NCBI GenBank assembly: GCA_031397815.1
Contig: JANNMJ010000035.1
Coordinates: forward strand, 1-6,892
Direction of reading: 5' to 3'
DNA: 6,892 nucleotides
DNA from: JANNMJ01 sp031397815
GTDB taxonomy: Bacteria > Bacteroidota > Bacteroidia > Cytophagales > Hymenobacteraceae
Positions within the stretch are counted from its first letter, which is position 1; every line of letters begins with the position of its first letter. The translations under genes and the position numbers were made by a program. The notes under the pieces were generated by a model that saw nothing but the letters and a program-made list of their open reading frames with translations, was not told the DNA's origin and made no database searches. Below are positions 1-5,730 of this stretch, one piece after another.

Positions 1-51
1 TCAGAGATGGCGTCAATAGAGCATCAATAGGAGAATCAACACCATCTCTGA
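1..51. repeat. Inverted repeat enclosing 11-bp-spaced direct repeats
   Basis: TCAGAGATGG at 1-10 is the exact reverse complement of CCATCTCTGA at 42-51, giving 10-bp arms around a 31-bp interior. The interior holds TCAATAG at 13-19 and again at 24-30 (11-bp spacing), then a partial copy TCAAC at 36-40. The right arm can also pair differently: CTCTG 46-50 with CAGAG 54-58 across a 3-base loop. The element lies 33 bp past the stop of the metalloprotease gene and could form a hairpin at its 3' end, but no T-run is visible. The left arm begins at the first base, so it may extend outside the window. Confidence 0.55.
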
Positions 52-83
52 GACAGAGCTGGCCACATAGCACCAGAACCGCG

Positions 84-1931
84 TTATTCCCGCAGCAAAC
101 GCGCAGCTCCCGCACCACTAGCCGTTTGCCAGCGCAACAAATACACGCCCGGCGCCAACCCAGCCGCTGGGATTGGAGCCGGTTTCCCCCCCACTGCCCC
201 ACCGCGCCACACAACAGCGCCCGTAATGCTGCTCAGCGTCAGACTAGCCGTGTTCGGGCTATGAAAAAGCGCGGCTTCACCCTGCGCAAACGCATCAGTA
301 GCGAATAACTGCGGACCACCAACAGGGCTGTTTTCAGCAGAAACCCCGACCACCGCGTGCGAGCCGAGGATATGCCGCTGGTCGAAAAAGTAGAAAATGG
401 TATCCGCGTGGGCGGCGCCGTAGAGGAGCGTATCGGCTTGCAGGAAGAGGACGGCGGCTTGCGGCATCGTCAGGTTCGGCGCGTAGGAATAGAGATGCTG
501 TAGCCAGAGGCGGTCGGCGACGGCGGGCGGGAGGGCGGCGCGGATTTGCCAGATGGTCGAGCTCCAGATATCGGCGTCGAGGTAGATGTTGTTTTGGAGG
601 TCGGTGGGGTAACGCTTCGGGCTGATGACCCAGCGACCGGGCCAGAATTCGTTATGACCGTCCCAATTGAACACTTGCTCGCGACCGTAAGCCGTAGGGC
701 CACCCAAACGGGCCGAATGGACAGCGGCCCAGTAATCGGCGTTGGCCTCATCGAGGGTGCGGCGCTCCAGGCCGACAGTGGTGTTCGGGGCGGCGGCGAA
801 CGCGAGGGCGTGGAGGTATTCGTGGACCACCACATCGGCGTCTTCGGCATCATCTACCCCGCCTTCCCCGAAGGAAAGCGTGGTATCGACGGGCGAAAAC
901 CGACTTTGGTCGGCGCCGCTCAACCCACTCGCATCCACCCGGATGGCGCGCGGATGCAGCGACCCGTAACCGAGCGCGCCGAGGTAGCGCCGCGCTTCCG
1001 TCAGATGAAAAAACGCATTCACCTGCTGGAAACCCGCTTCCGAGCGCGTGAACTGCAAGCCTGCAGCCGTGCGCGCAGCCACTACCGGCCGCACGGGCGG
1101 ATCGAACTCGGCCACCGTAAACCACGGATTCTGCAACCGGAACGAATCGGCGGCGAAGGTCAGGTGGAGCGTATCGAGCACCCGCTGTTGATTGAGCGCG
1201 GGCCGGTCGTGATCGAGGGAATCGATGTACGGCCGACCGTAAGGCTGCTGCGCCGTGGTGAGCGGGTCGGGCCGGAAAACGAGCGCCCGCGCCGTGGTAT
1301 CGCGCGGCGGGCGACTAGCATTTTGGGCGTGGTGGAAGCTCAGCAAGTCGCGCGGCGCGGCCACGGGCTGCCCGGTCGTCGCATCAAGGGCCACTTCCCA
1401 CGCGCCGATGCGCGTATCGGGGTGCGCCCACGTCAGGAGCCAACCGGGGAGGACGCGGCGGGTTGCGGGGTCAGATTCAGTGTCAGAATCGGCCGCATAC
1501 CAAATCGGCTCTACCGATTGGATGACGGCGCGGGCCTGCTCAGTCGGCCGCAAACGGCCGCTGACGTACGCCTGCGCCAACGCTGCGCCGTGCGCCAAAT
1601 CGGGCGCGGTGACCGTCAGACCAGAGATAGAATCGAGAGAAAAAACTTGATTTGGGAAGACGCTCAGCACGCGCTCACCGGCCACGGTCAGGCGGAGGCT
1701 GGCGGGCCACAGCCAACGCCCGCCACTTATCTGAAGGTACGTCCGGTGCGCGGCGATTGGGCTGCGCGTCTCACTCGTCAGCACAAAACCGCCGAACTGC
1801 TTCACCGGAAAGCGCTTGCTCACAGCAGGCGGCAGCGGCGCATCCTTAGGAGCCACCTGCGCCCATCCCGCCCGAGCCGGGAAGCTGAGCATCAAAAGCA
1901 GAAAGCTGAATCGGAGAAGAGGTGCTATCAC
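84..1931 (-). CDS. Secreted zinc metalloprotease (thermolysin/fungalysin-like) with T9SS C-terminal sorting domain
   Basis: This is a predicted exported gluzincin protease of 615 residues. Residues 1-21 form a signal peptide (R7, hydrophobic 8-17, ARA cleavage site at 19-21). Residues about 60-195 resemble an FTP/PepSY-type propeptide, ending in WEVALDATTG (178-187). The zinc site is HEYLH (370-374) plus DEANADY (394-400), with E395 as third ligand 21 residues after H374. D399 matches the Asp that supports the first His in thermolysin. The region at 448-464 (IYLDADIWSSTIW) resembles the VHxxGxVWATxL segment of M36 peptidases but has Tyr at 450 where the catalytic His is expected. The last about 75 residues, with GVYLLRW (595-601) and a final ARLLRE, resemble a T9SS type A sorting domain, which would direct the protein across the outer membrane. 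The start is GTG; the next Met (14) would destroy the signal peptide. It lies 51 bp after a CotH-like gene and is probably co-transcribed with it. The family call is firm; M36 versus M4 placement and activity are not. Confidence 0.82.
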   Translation of the reverse strand: MIAPLLRFSFLLLMLSFPARAGWAQVAPKDAPLPPAVSKRFPVKQFGGFVLTSETRSPIAAHRTYLQISGGRWLWPASLRLTVAGERVLSVFPNQVFSLDSISGLTVTAPDLAHGAALAQAYVSGRLRPTEQARAVIQSVEPIWYAADSDTESDPATRRVLPGWLLTWAHPDTRIGAWEVALDATTGQPVAAPRDLLSFHHAQNASRPPRDTTARALVFRPDPLTTAQQPYGRPYIDSLDHDRPALNQQRVLDTLHLTFAADSFRLQNPWFTVAEFDPPVRPVVAARTAAGLQFTRSEAGFQQVNAFFHLTEARRYLGALGYGSLHPRAIRVDASGLSGADQSRFSPVDTTLSFGEGGVDDAEDADVVVHEYLHALAFAAAPNTTVGLERRTLDEANADYWAAVHSARLGGPTAYGREQVFNWDGHNEFWPGRWVISPKRYPTDLQNNIYLDADIWSSTIWQIRAALPPAVADRLWLQHLYSYAPNLTMPQAAVLFLQADTLLYGAAHADTIFYFFDQRHILGSHAVVGVSAENSPVGGPQLFATDAFAQGEAALFHSPNTASLTLSSITGAVVWRGGAVGGKPAPIPAAGLAPGVYLLRWQTASGAGAARLLRE

Positions 1932-1982
1932 GAAAGACCAGACGCAAAAAAGGATCCTGAAGATACATCGGGCGCCGCCGGG

Positions 1983-3746
1983 TCAGCGGCGGAGGCGCGC
2001 TACCCGAACCCGCTCGGCGGGCAGGGCTTGGCCGGTGAGCGCGTTTTGTACGGTCAGGTCAACGGTGAGCGGGGCGGGGCCGTTCCACGGCAAGCTGAGC
2101 GTGTCGAGGGTACGGAGCAGGGCTTCGGGACCGCCGGGCGTCAGCGGGCCGGTGCGGGTCAGGAGGAGCTGGTTCGGCAGGTGAAAAACGGCCGGTCCGT
2201 TGGCGGTTCGGAGGAGCACGTCGGTTAGGCGGAGGGGCGCTTCGGATTCGGGTAGTAATTCGAGGTGAATCCGGCCGTCGCGTATTTGCACCGTAGCGTA
2301 GAGCCACGCGTGCTCGGTGAGGCTGCGGTGAATCAGCGCGCGGTTGCCGAGCAAGGCGCGTTCCTGCCGCCGCGCCGCCGCGAGGCGCGCCCGAATCGGT
2401 AGCTCCGACCCGGCAGCCCGCGTGACCAGCTCCCCGACGGGCGCCGCCGTCCGGAGCGCATCTTCAACGATTTTAGGCGAAGCCGTGAGCCGGTGCAACG
2501 CCCGCAGCTTGGCGGCGCGCAACGTCGGCTGCCGGTTCACGAGCGCCCACAGCGGCAGCGGGCCGTTGTTATAGGTGAGCGTGGCGCCGTTGGTAAGGCC
2601 GTTGGCGGGCTGAAGGTCGACCAAGCCACCCTCAAACCGGTAAATCGGGAAAAAGCGGCCGGTGCTGGGGTCGAAAACAACGTTCAGGTTATCTCCGGCG
2701 AGGTTGTGGCGGTCGGCGAGGAGGTGGCGCAGGGCATCCGCAGCGGCCCAACGCGGAATGTCGAGGACGGCCGCGACGGCGGCCGAATCGGGCAGCGCGG
2801 CAGTGGCGGGGTCAGGAGAGTTATCGAGGAGCAGACTGGCTTGGCGGGCCAAATCGCGCACTTGCGCCCAGCGCCCGAGCGCCACGGCGGCGAGCGAATC
2901 GGAAGGTGCATCGACTTCTTGAAAAGCCGGTTCCAGCGCCAGCGCGTGCACGTGCGACGCCTGGTTGAATCCGACTCCTTGCCCGTACGCCGTTGTGCGC
3001 CGGTGGTCGGGGAAATCATCGGCCCAAGTGGCGCGGGGCGCGAGCAGGACGCCGTCGGGCAGCCCTCGGCGGGTCAGGAACGCGTTATCGATGGGCTCTT
3101 CGGCGTAATAAAGGCCCCAATCGGTGTCGTTCACCACCACCCGCACGAGCCGGATGCGCGGGTGCCACACGCGGGCCGCTGCCGCCAATTGGGTGACGAC
3201 GGCCAGCCCGGCGCCGTCGCGGTTATCGGGGGTGATGAGGGTGAAATTCTGCATTCCCCACCACGCGCTGCCCTTCGCCAGCTTCACCTTGAGCGACCGC
3301 TGACGGTACGCCCAGTGGTTGCGAAACTTGCCGTGCCACGTCAGGCGCGCCGCCAGTGGGGGTAGGTTTTCGGCGTCATCTGCTCCTTCGGTAGTTGCCC
3401 GCAAATCGCCCGCCACCCACGTCCGGGACGCGGCCGAGTTGATGCCCCGCGCCCGCAGCGTATCGAGCTGCGCGAGCCAGCGGGTTTGGGCCGAATCAGG
3501 CAGAGAAAACCGCAAAACGGGTAACGAATCAGGCACGGAATAACTGCCGAACAGCCGCCGTGCGGGGTCTTCGAGGCGATAAAACGCGTTGCGCCACGGG
3601 GCGATATGCTGCGCGAACAAGGCGTTCCCTTCCAACCGCGCCGGGTACGCCCAATCCAGCGGCAGCGCCCAGACGGCAAAAGCCAGCAGAAATAAGGCGG
3701 CCAAAACCCGCCGCTTACGGACACGAGAAGCAGCGGAAGATTTCAC
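1983..3746 (-). CDS. CotH kinase-like protein, N-terminally membrane-anchored
   Basis: This 587-residue protein resembles the CotH family, which includes the spore-coat protein kinase of Bacillus and many exported bacterial homologues. Residues 8-13 are basic (RVRKRR) and precede a hydrophobic helix at 14-30, so it is probably an inner-membrane anchor or an uncleaved signal. CotH-like landmarks appear in order: the strand pair with RLTWHGKF (134-141) and RSLKVKLAKG (150-159); VVVNDTDWGLYYAEEPID (203-220), which matches the NGxxxGxYxxxExxD motif well; then DRHNLAGDNLNVVFD (345-359) and the GRFFPIYRFEGG segment (363-374). In CotH this last segment reads IPWDYD; here the Asp is missing. The C-terminal third is not recognised. 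The GTG start directly follows an in-frame TAA (3747-3749), so it is the earliest possible start; the next candidate, TTG at codon 15, would remove the basic residues. The gene is divergent from an acyltransferase gene and probably leads an operon with the downstream metalloprotease. The substrate is unknown, and kinase activity is doubtful. Confidence 0.72.
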   Translation of the reverse strand: MKSSAASRVRKRRVLAALFLLAFAVWALPLDWAYPARLEGNALFAQHIAPWRNAFYRLEDPARRLFGSYSVPDSLPVLRFSLPDSAQTRWLAQLDTLRARGINSAASRTWVAGDLRATTEGADDAENLPPLAARLTWHGKFRNHWAYRQRSLKVKLAKGSAWWGMQNFTLITPDNRDGAGLAVVTQLAAAARVWHPRIRLVRVVVNDTDWGLYYAEEPIDNAFLTRRGLPDGVLLAPRATWADDFPDHRRTTAYGQGVGFNQASHVHALALEPAFQEVDAPSDSLAAVALGRWAQVRDLARQASLLLDNSPDPATAALPDSAAVAAVLDIPRWAAADALRHLLADRHNLAGDNLNVVFDPSTGRFFPIYRFEGGLVDLQPANGLTNGATLTYNNGPLPLWALVNRQPTLRAAKLRALHRLTASPKIVEDALRTAAPVGELVTRAAGSELPIRARLAAARRQERALLGNRALIHRSLTEHAWLYATVQIRDGRIHLELLPESEAPLRLTDVLLRTANGPAVFHLPNQLLLTRTGPLTPGGPEALLRTLDTLSLPWNGPAPLTVDLTVQNALTGQALPAERVRVARLRR

Positions 3747-3894
3747 TTAGAGGAAGGAAAAGGACTGGTGGGAAACGGACAGCCCCCACAAAGGTCCGCC
3801 ACGGCGCCCGAAGCCGAGGCAGCGACAATAAATCGTCAAAGCCAATCGTCAGCGACAAGTTATTGCTACTTTCGGGGCTTACACTGATTTTCTG
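3747..3894. promoter_or_regulatory. Divergent intergenic region with nested direct repeats
   Basis: This 148-bp region separates two divergent genes and must hold promoters for both. AATCGTCA occurs at 3831-3838 and 3844-3851 (13 bp apart), flanked by AGCGACAA at 3821-3828 and 3851-3858, giving an A-B-B-A layout that could be an operator. Promoter matches are weak. TACTTTCG at 3867-3874 is one base from the Bacteroidota TAnnTTTG element for the plus-strand gene, and GACCTTTG (minus strand, 3796-3789) is one base off for the minus-strand gene. Neither has a TTTG at the proper upstream distance. No purine-rich ribosome site is seen before either start. Confidence 0.45.
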
Positions 3895-5037
3895 ATGCTG
3901 TTCCCGACTACCGCCCCTGCCCTTTTGCCGTCTGCTACTGCTTATTCGCGGCCACCGGCCGCCCAAGCCCGTCTGGCCGGTGGGCGCTTTTCGGTCTGGC
4001 TCGCCCACGGAATCGACGCCGCCGACGCCACCGACGCGCAGTTGCCGCCGCCCGTTTTCGCGCCGTTCCTGTTCAGCACCATCGCCCACGCCCGCACCCA
4101 GCCCGGCGCCGACGGCCTCATCTGGACCGCACTTATTGATAATCTCTCCGGCGATCGCGTCGGGCAATGGCTCCTCTGGACTTCGCAGACCGAGCCGCAC
4201 TTAGTCCGCAGCCCCGGTCAGGCGCCTTTTGCCGGGCCGCAAGTGGTGGAAACCGTGCCGCTGATGGTGATTTCCGAATGGCTGACAGTGGTTCTGAAAG
4301 CCGTGAACGCCCTCGGGTACCACCATCTGTACGTGCGCCTGCCGCCCGATATCTACGCGCCCACCGCCCTGACGCGCATCGTGACGGCGCTGTGCGCCGC
4401 CGGAATGTCGGTGAGCCGGAAGCTGTCGAATATCAGCCATTTCCTGCCTATCGGGCAGGCCGACGGATTCGTATCTGAGCTTACGAGCGCCGCCGTCCGG
4501 CGCCTGCGCAAGCTCCAATTGAACGGATTCACCACTGAGCAGGAGCCGCCCGAAGCCCTGCCCGAGGTACTGGAAGCCATCAGCCGTTGGCGCTACCAGC
4601 GCGGCCATTCGCTCAGTATGCCGCAAGAGGCGCTGACGGCGCTCGTGCAGTCGTTCCCGAATCAGTTTCTGATACTGAGCGTCCGGACCCCGAGCGGCGC
4701 GCGGGCGGCGACGGTGATTGCGGTCTGGATTACGCCCCAAACGCTCTACTATTTTATGCCCGCCAGCCACCCCGATTTCGACAACGCTAGTCCGGCCCTG
4801 CTGCTGCTGAGCGGCCTCTACGAAATCGGCTCCGCCGCCGGGGGCACCTTCCTCGACCTCGGCCCGTCGCTAAGCTCCATGGGCGAATTCAATCCGTCGT
4901 TGGCGCGCTTCAAGCAGAGCGTCGGCGGCGTGGCGGCGATGCGGCTGGTGTTGCGCGGCCCCACCGGCAAACAATTCCACCACGCCGCCGACGCCCTCAT
5001 GGATCGCCTCGCCGGGCTGGTGCCGCCGCCGGTTTAG
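3895..5037 (+). CDS. FemAB-like / GNAT-fold acyltransferase
   Basis: This 380-residue, apparently cytoplasmic protein has no signal peptide and no membrane helix. The C-terminal half carries the layout of the FemAB-like (Acetyltransf_6) branch of the GNAT fold: a basic helix VRRLRKLQLNGF (201-212), a strand LYYFMPASHPDFDNASP (284-300), a helix with SPALLLLSGLYEIG (299-312), LDLG (320-323), and NPSLARFKQSVGG (333-345). The last two match the FDLGGS...LxRFKxxFGG signature of the family. The N-terminal half (about 1-190) would be the first, more divergent GNAT-like half. Family members transfer aminoacyl or acyl groups, often onto cell-wall, polysaccharide or lipid precursors; the substrate here cannot be read from sequence. 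ATG at 3895 is the first usable start and lacks a Shine-Dalgarno, which is common in Bacteroidota. It is divergent from the CotH-like gene and followed by a hairpin, so it is probably monocistronic. Confidence 0.72.
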   Translation: MLFPTTAPALLPSATAYSRPPAAQARLAGGRFSVWLAHGIDAADATDAQLPPPVFAPFLFSTIAHARTQPGADGLIWTALIDNLSGDRVGQWLLWTSQTEPHLVRSPGQAPFAGPQVVETVPLMVISEWLTVVLKAVNALGYHHLYVRLPPDIYAPTALTRIVTALCAAGMSVSRKLSNISHFLPIGQADGFVSELTSAAVRRLRKLQLNGFTTEQEPPEALPEVLEAISRWRYQRGHSLSMPQEALTALVQSFPNQFLILSVRTPSGARAATVIAVWITPQTLYYFMPASHPDFDNASPALLLLSGLYEIGSAAGGTFLDLGPSLSSMGEFNPSLARFKQSVGGVAAMRLVLRGPTGKQFHHAADALMDRLAGLVPPPV

Positions 5038-5078
5038 TACACCCAGCAAGGCAACTCATTGCAGACAGTTGGAGTAGA

Positions 5079-5112
5079 GAAAAGAAGGCTCTGATTTCAG
5101 AAGCCGCTTTTC
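5079..5112 (+). terminator. Hairpin between acyltransferase and DUF2383 genes, probable terminator
   Basis: Pairing runs GAAAAG (5079-5084) with CTTTTC (5107-5112), and GGCTCTG (5087-5093) with CAG-A-AGCC (5098-5105, one bulged A), around an ATTT loop. An internal mismatch (AA opposite G) lies between the two stems. Pyrimidine-rich CTTTTCCTTTTCCC follows, which is a broken rather than clean U-tract. It begins 41 bp after the upstream stop and ends 24 bp before the next ATG, so it may terminate the upstream gene or be a leader structure of the downstream one. Confidence 0.5.
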
Positions 5113-5136
5113 CTTTTCCCTTCAACCCCCGCTTCA

Positions 5137-5619
5137 ATGGATTCTCCTATTTCCCCTGCTTCCGGCTCCAATCCGGTCATTGATACGCTCAGTCACCTCA
5201 TCGAGCGCTGCAAAGACGGCGTTCGCGGCTTCCGCACCGCCGCGCACGATGTGGAAGACCAAGAGCTGAAACACCTCTTCGAGAAGCTCGCCGTCCAGCG
5301 CGACCACAACATCACCGAGTTACAGGATTACCTGCACCGCATGGGCCACACGGCCTCTGAAGCAACTTCCATCGAAGGCACGCTCCACCGCGCGTGGATT
5401 GATTTATCGTCGGCATTAGCCGCTAAGGACCGCAAGCGCGTCCTCGAAGAGTGCGAGCGTGGCGAAGATTACGCGGTTTCCGCCTACCGCAAGGCGCTCG
5501 AAGTGGAAGGATTGCCGGGGGAAGTTCACTCCCTGATTCAGAAGCAAGCCGGCATCGTGCAAGCCTCACACGACCAGATCCGCGATTTGCGTAATCAGGC
5601 GCAGGGGAAGATGTCGTAA
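5137..5619 (+). CDS. PA2169 family four-helix-bundle protein (DUF2383)
   Basis: This 160-residue protein matches the DUF2383/PA2169 family of small ferritin-like four-helix bundles from end to end. Helix 1 is DTLSHLIERCKDGVRGFRTAA (16-36), helix 2 ELKHLFEKLAVQRDHNITELQDYLHRMG (43-70), helix 3 about 83-123, and helix 4 EVHSLIQKQAGIVQASHDQIRDLR (129-152). The most diagnostic features are the CKDGxxGFRxAA start, GTLHRAWIDLSSAL (81-94), LEECERGED (103-111), and the final HDQIRDLR. The family's function is not established; homologues are often linked to stress or envelope conditions. There is no signal peptide, so it is predicted to be cytoplasmic. ATG at 5137 is the only reasonable start because the next Met is at residue 69. 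No convincing TAnnTTTG promoter was found between 5038 and 5136, so an alternative sigma factor or read-through is possible. Its stop codon overlaps the first base of the 11-bp-spaced repeats that follow. Confidence 0.88.
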   Translation: MDSPISPASGSNPVIDTLSHLIERCKDGVRGFRTAAHDVEDQELKHLFEKLAVQRDHNITELQDYLHRMGHTASEATSIEGTLHRAWIDLSSALAAKDRKRVLEECERGEDYAVSAYRKALEVEGLPGEVHSLIQKQAGIVQASHDQIRDLRNQAQGKMS

Positions 5620-5648
5620 GAGTTGGGCAAGAGTTGGATAAGAGCTGG
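5619..5648 (+). repeat. Three 8-mers at exact 11-bp spacing upstream of a promoter
   Basis: AGAGTTGG occurs at 5619-5626 and 5630-5637, and AGAGCTGG at 5641-5648. Each copy starts 11 bp after the last and is separated by a different 3-mer (GCA, ATA). The array begins at the last base of the DUF2383 stop codon and ends 3 bp before the -33 element of a good promoter. An 11-bp period of direct repeats next to a -33/-35 element is the layout bound by OmpR/PhoB-type response regulators; that comparison is of layout only, not of sequence. Confidence 0.55.
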
Positions 5649-5651
5649 CCT

Positions 5652-5683
5652 TTTGCCGAGCCTTGCCCTCACGCGTACTTTTG
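5652..5683 (+). promoter_or_regulatory. Bacteroidota-type promoter TTTG-N20-TACTTTTG
   Basis: TTTG at 5652-5655 and TACTTTTG at 5676-5683 are separated by 20 bp. They match the Bacteroidota housekeeping sigma consensus (TTTG near -33, TAnnTTTG near -7) at every fixed base, with normal spacing. Transcription would start at about 5687-5691, within or next to the left arm of the following hairpin. The downstream gene is the membrane acyltransferase. Confidence 0.65.
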
Positions 5684-5684
5684 G

Positions 5685-5730
5685 CGGATTCCCGCGCCGG
5701 ACCACACCGGCGCGGGAATCCGTTTTTTTT
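5685..5730 (+). terminator. Perfect 16-bp intrinsic terminator hairpin with T8 tract
   Basis: Bases 5685-5700 pair without mismatch with 5707-5722 around the loop ACCACA, followed directly by eight T residues (5723-5730). This is a textbook rho-independent terminator on the plus strand, 65 bp past the DUF2383 stop. The minus strand has no matching U-tract. It also sits at the predicted start of the transcript from the promoter at 5652-5683, so it may additionally act as an attenuator or 5' hairpin for the next gene. Confidence 0.9.

Noticed and set aside
1932..1982. AGGATCCTTTTTT on the minus strand between the CotH-like and protease genes, as a possible terminator
   Set aside because: The palindrome has no loop and only 4-bp arms, so no stable hairpin forms before the T-run.
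546..2228. A 560-codon open frame on the plus strand, antisense to the metalloprotease and part of the CotH-like gene
   Set aside because: It is rich in Arg, Gly and Pro, has no recognisable domain, and lies opposite two well-supported genes. Long antisense frames are expected in GC-rich coding DNA.
2493..3365. A 290-codon plus-strand open frame inside the CotH-like gene
   Set aside because: Same reasons: low-complexity composition and full overlap with a protein that has family motifs in the other frame.
4201..4770. A 189-codon minus-strand open frame inside the FemAB-like gene
   Set aside because: It is fully antisense to a gene with clear family signatures, and its His/Arg/Gly-rich translation resembles no known protein.
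5052..5071. CAACT/AGTTG inverted repeat after the FemAB-like gene
   Set aside because: The arms are only 5 bp around a 10-base loop; such pairs are common by chance.
5663..5728. Upstream extension of the membrane acyltransferase from TTG at 5663
   Set aside because: It would encode the promoter -7 element, the whole hairpin and the T-tract, and the extra residues do not resemble the family N-terminus.
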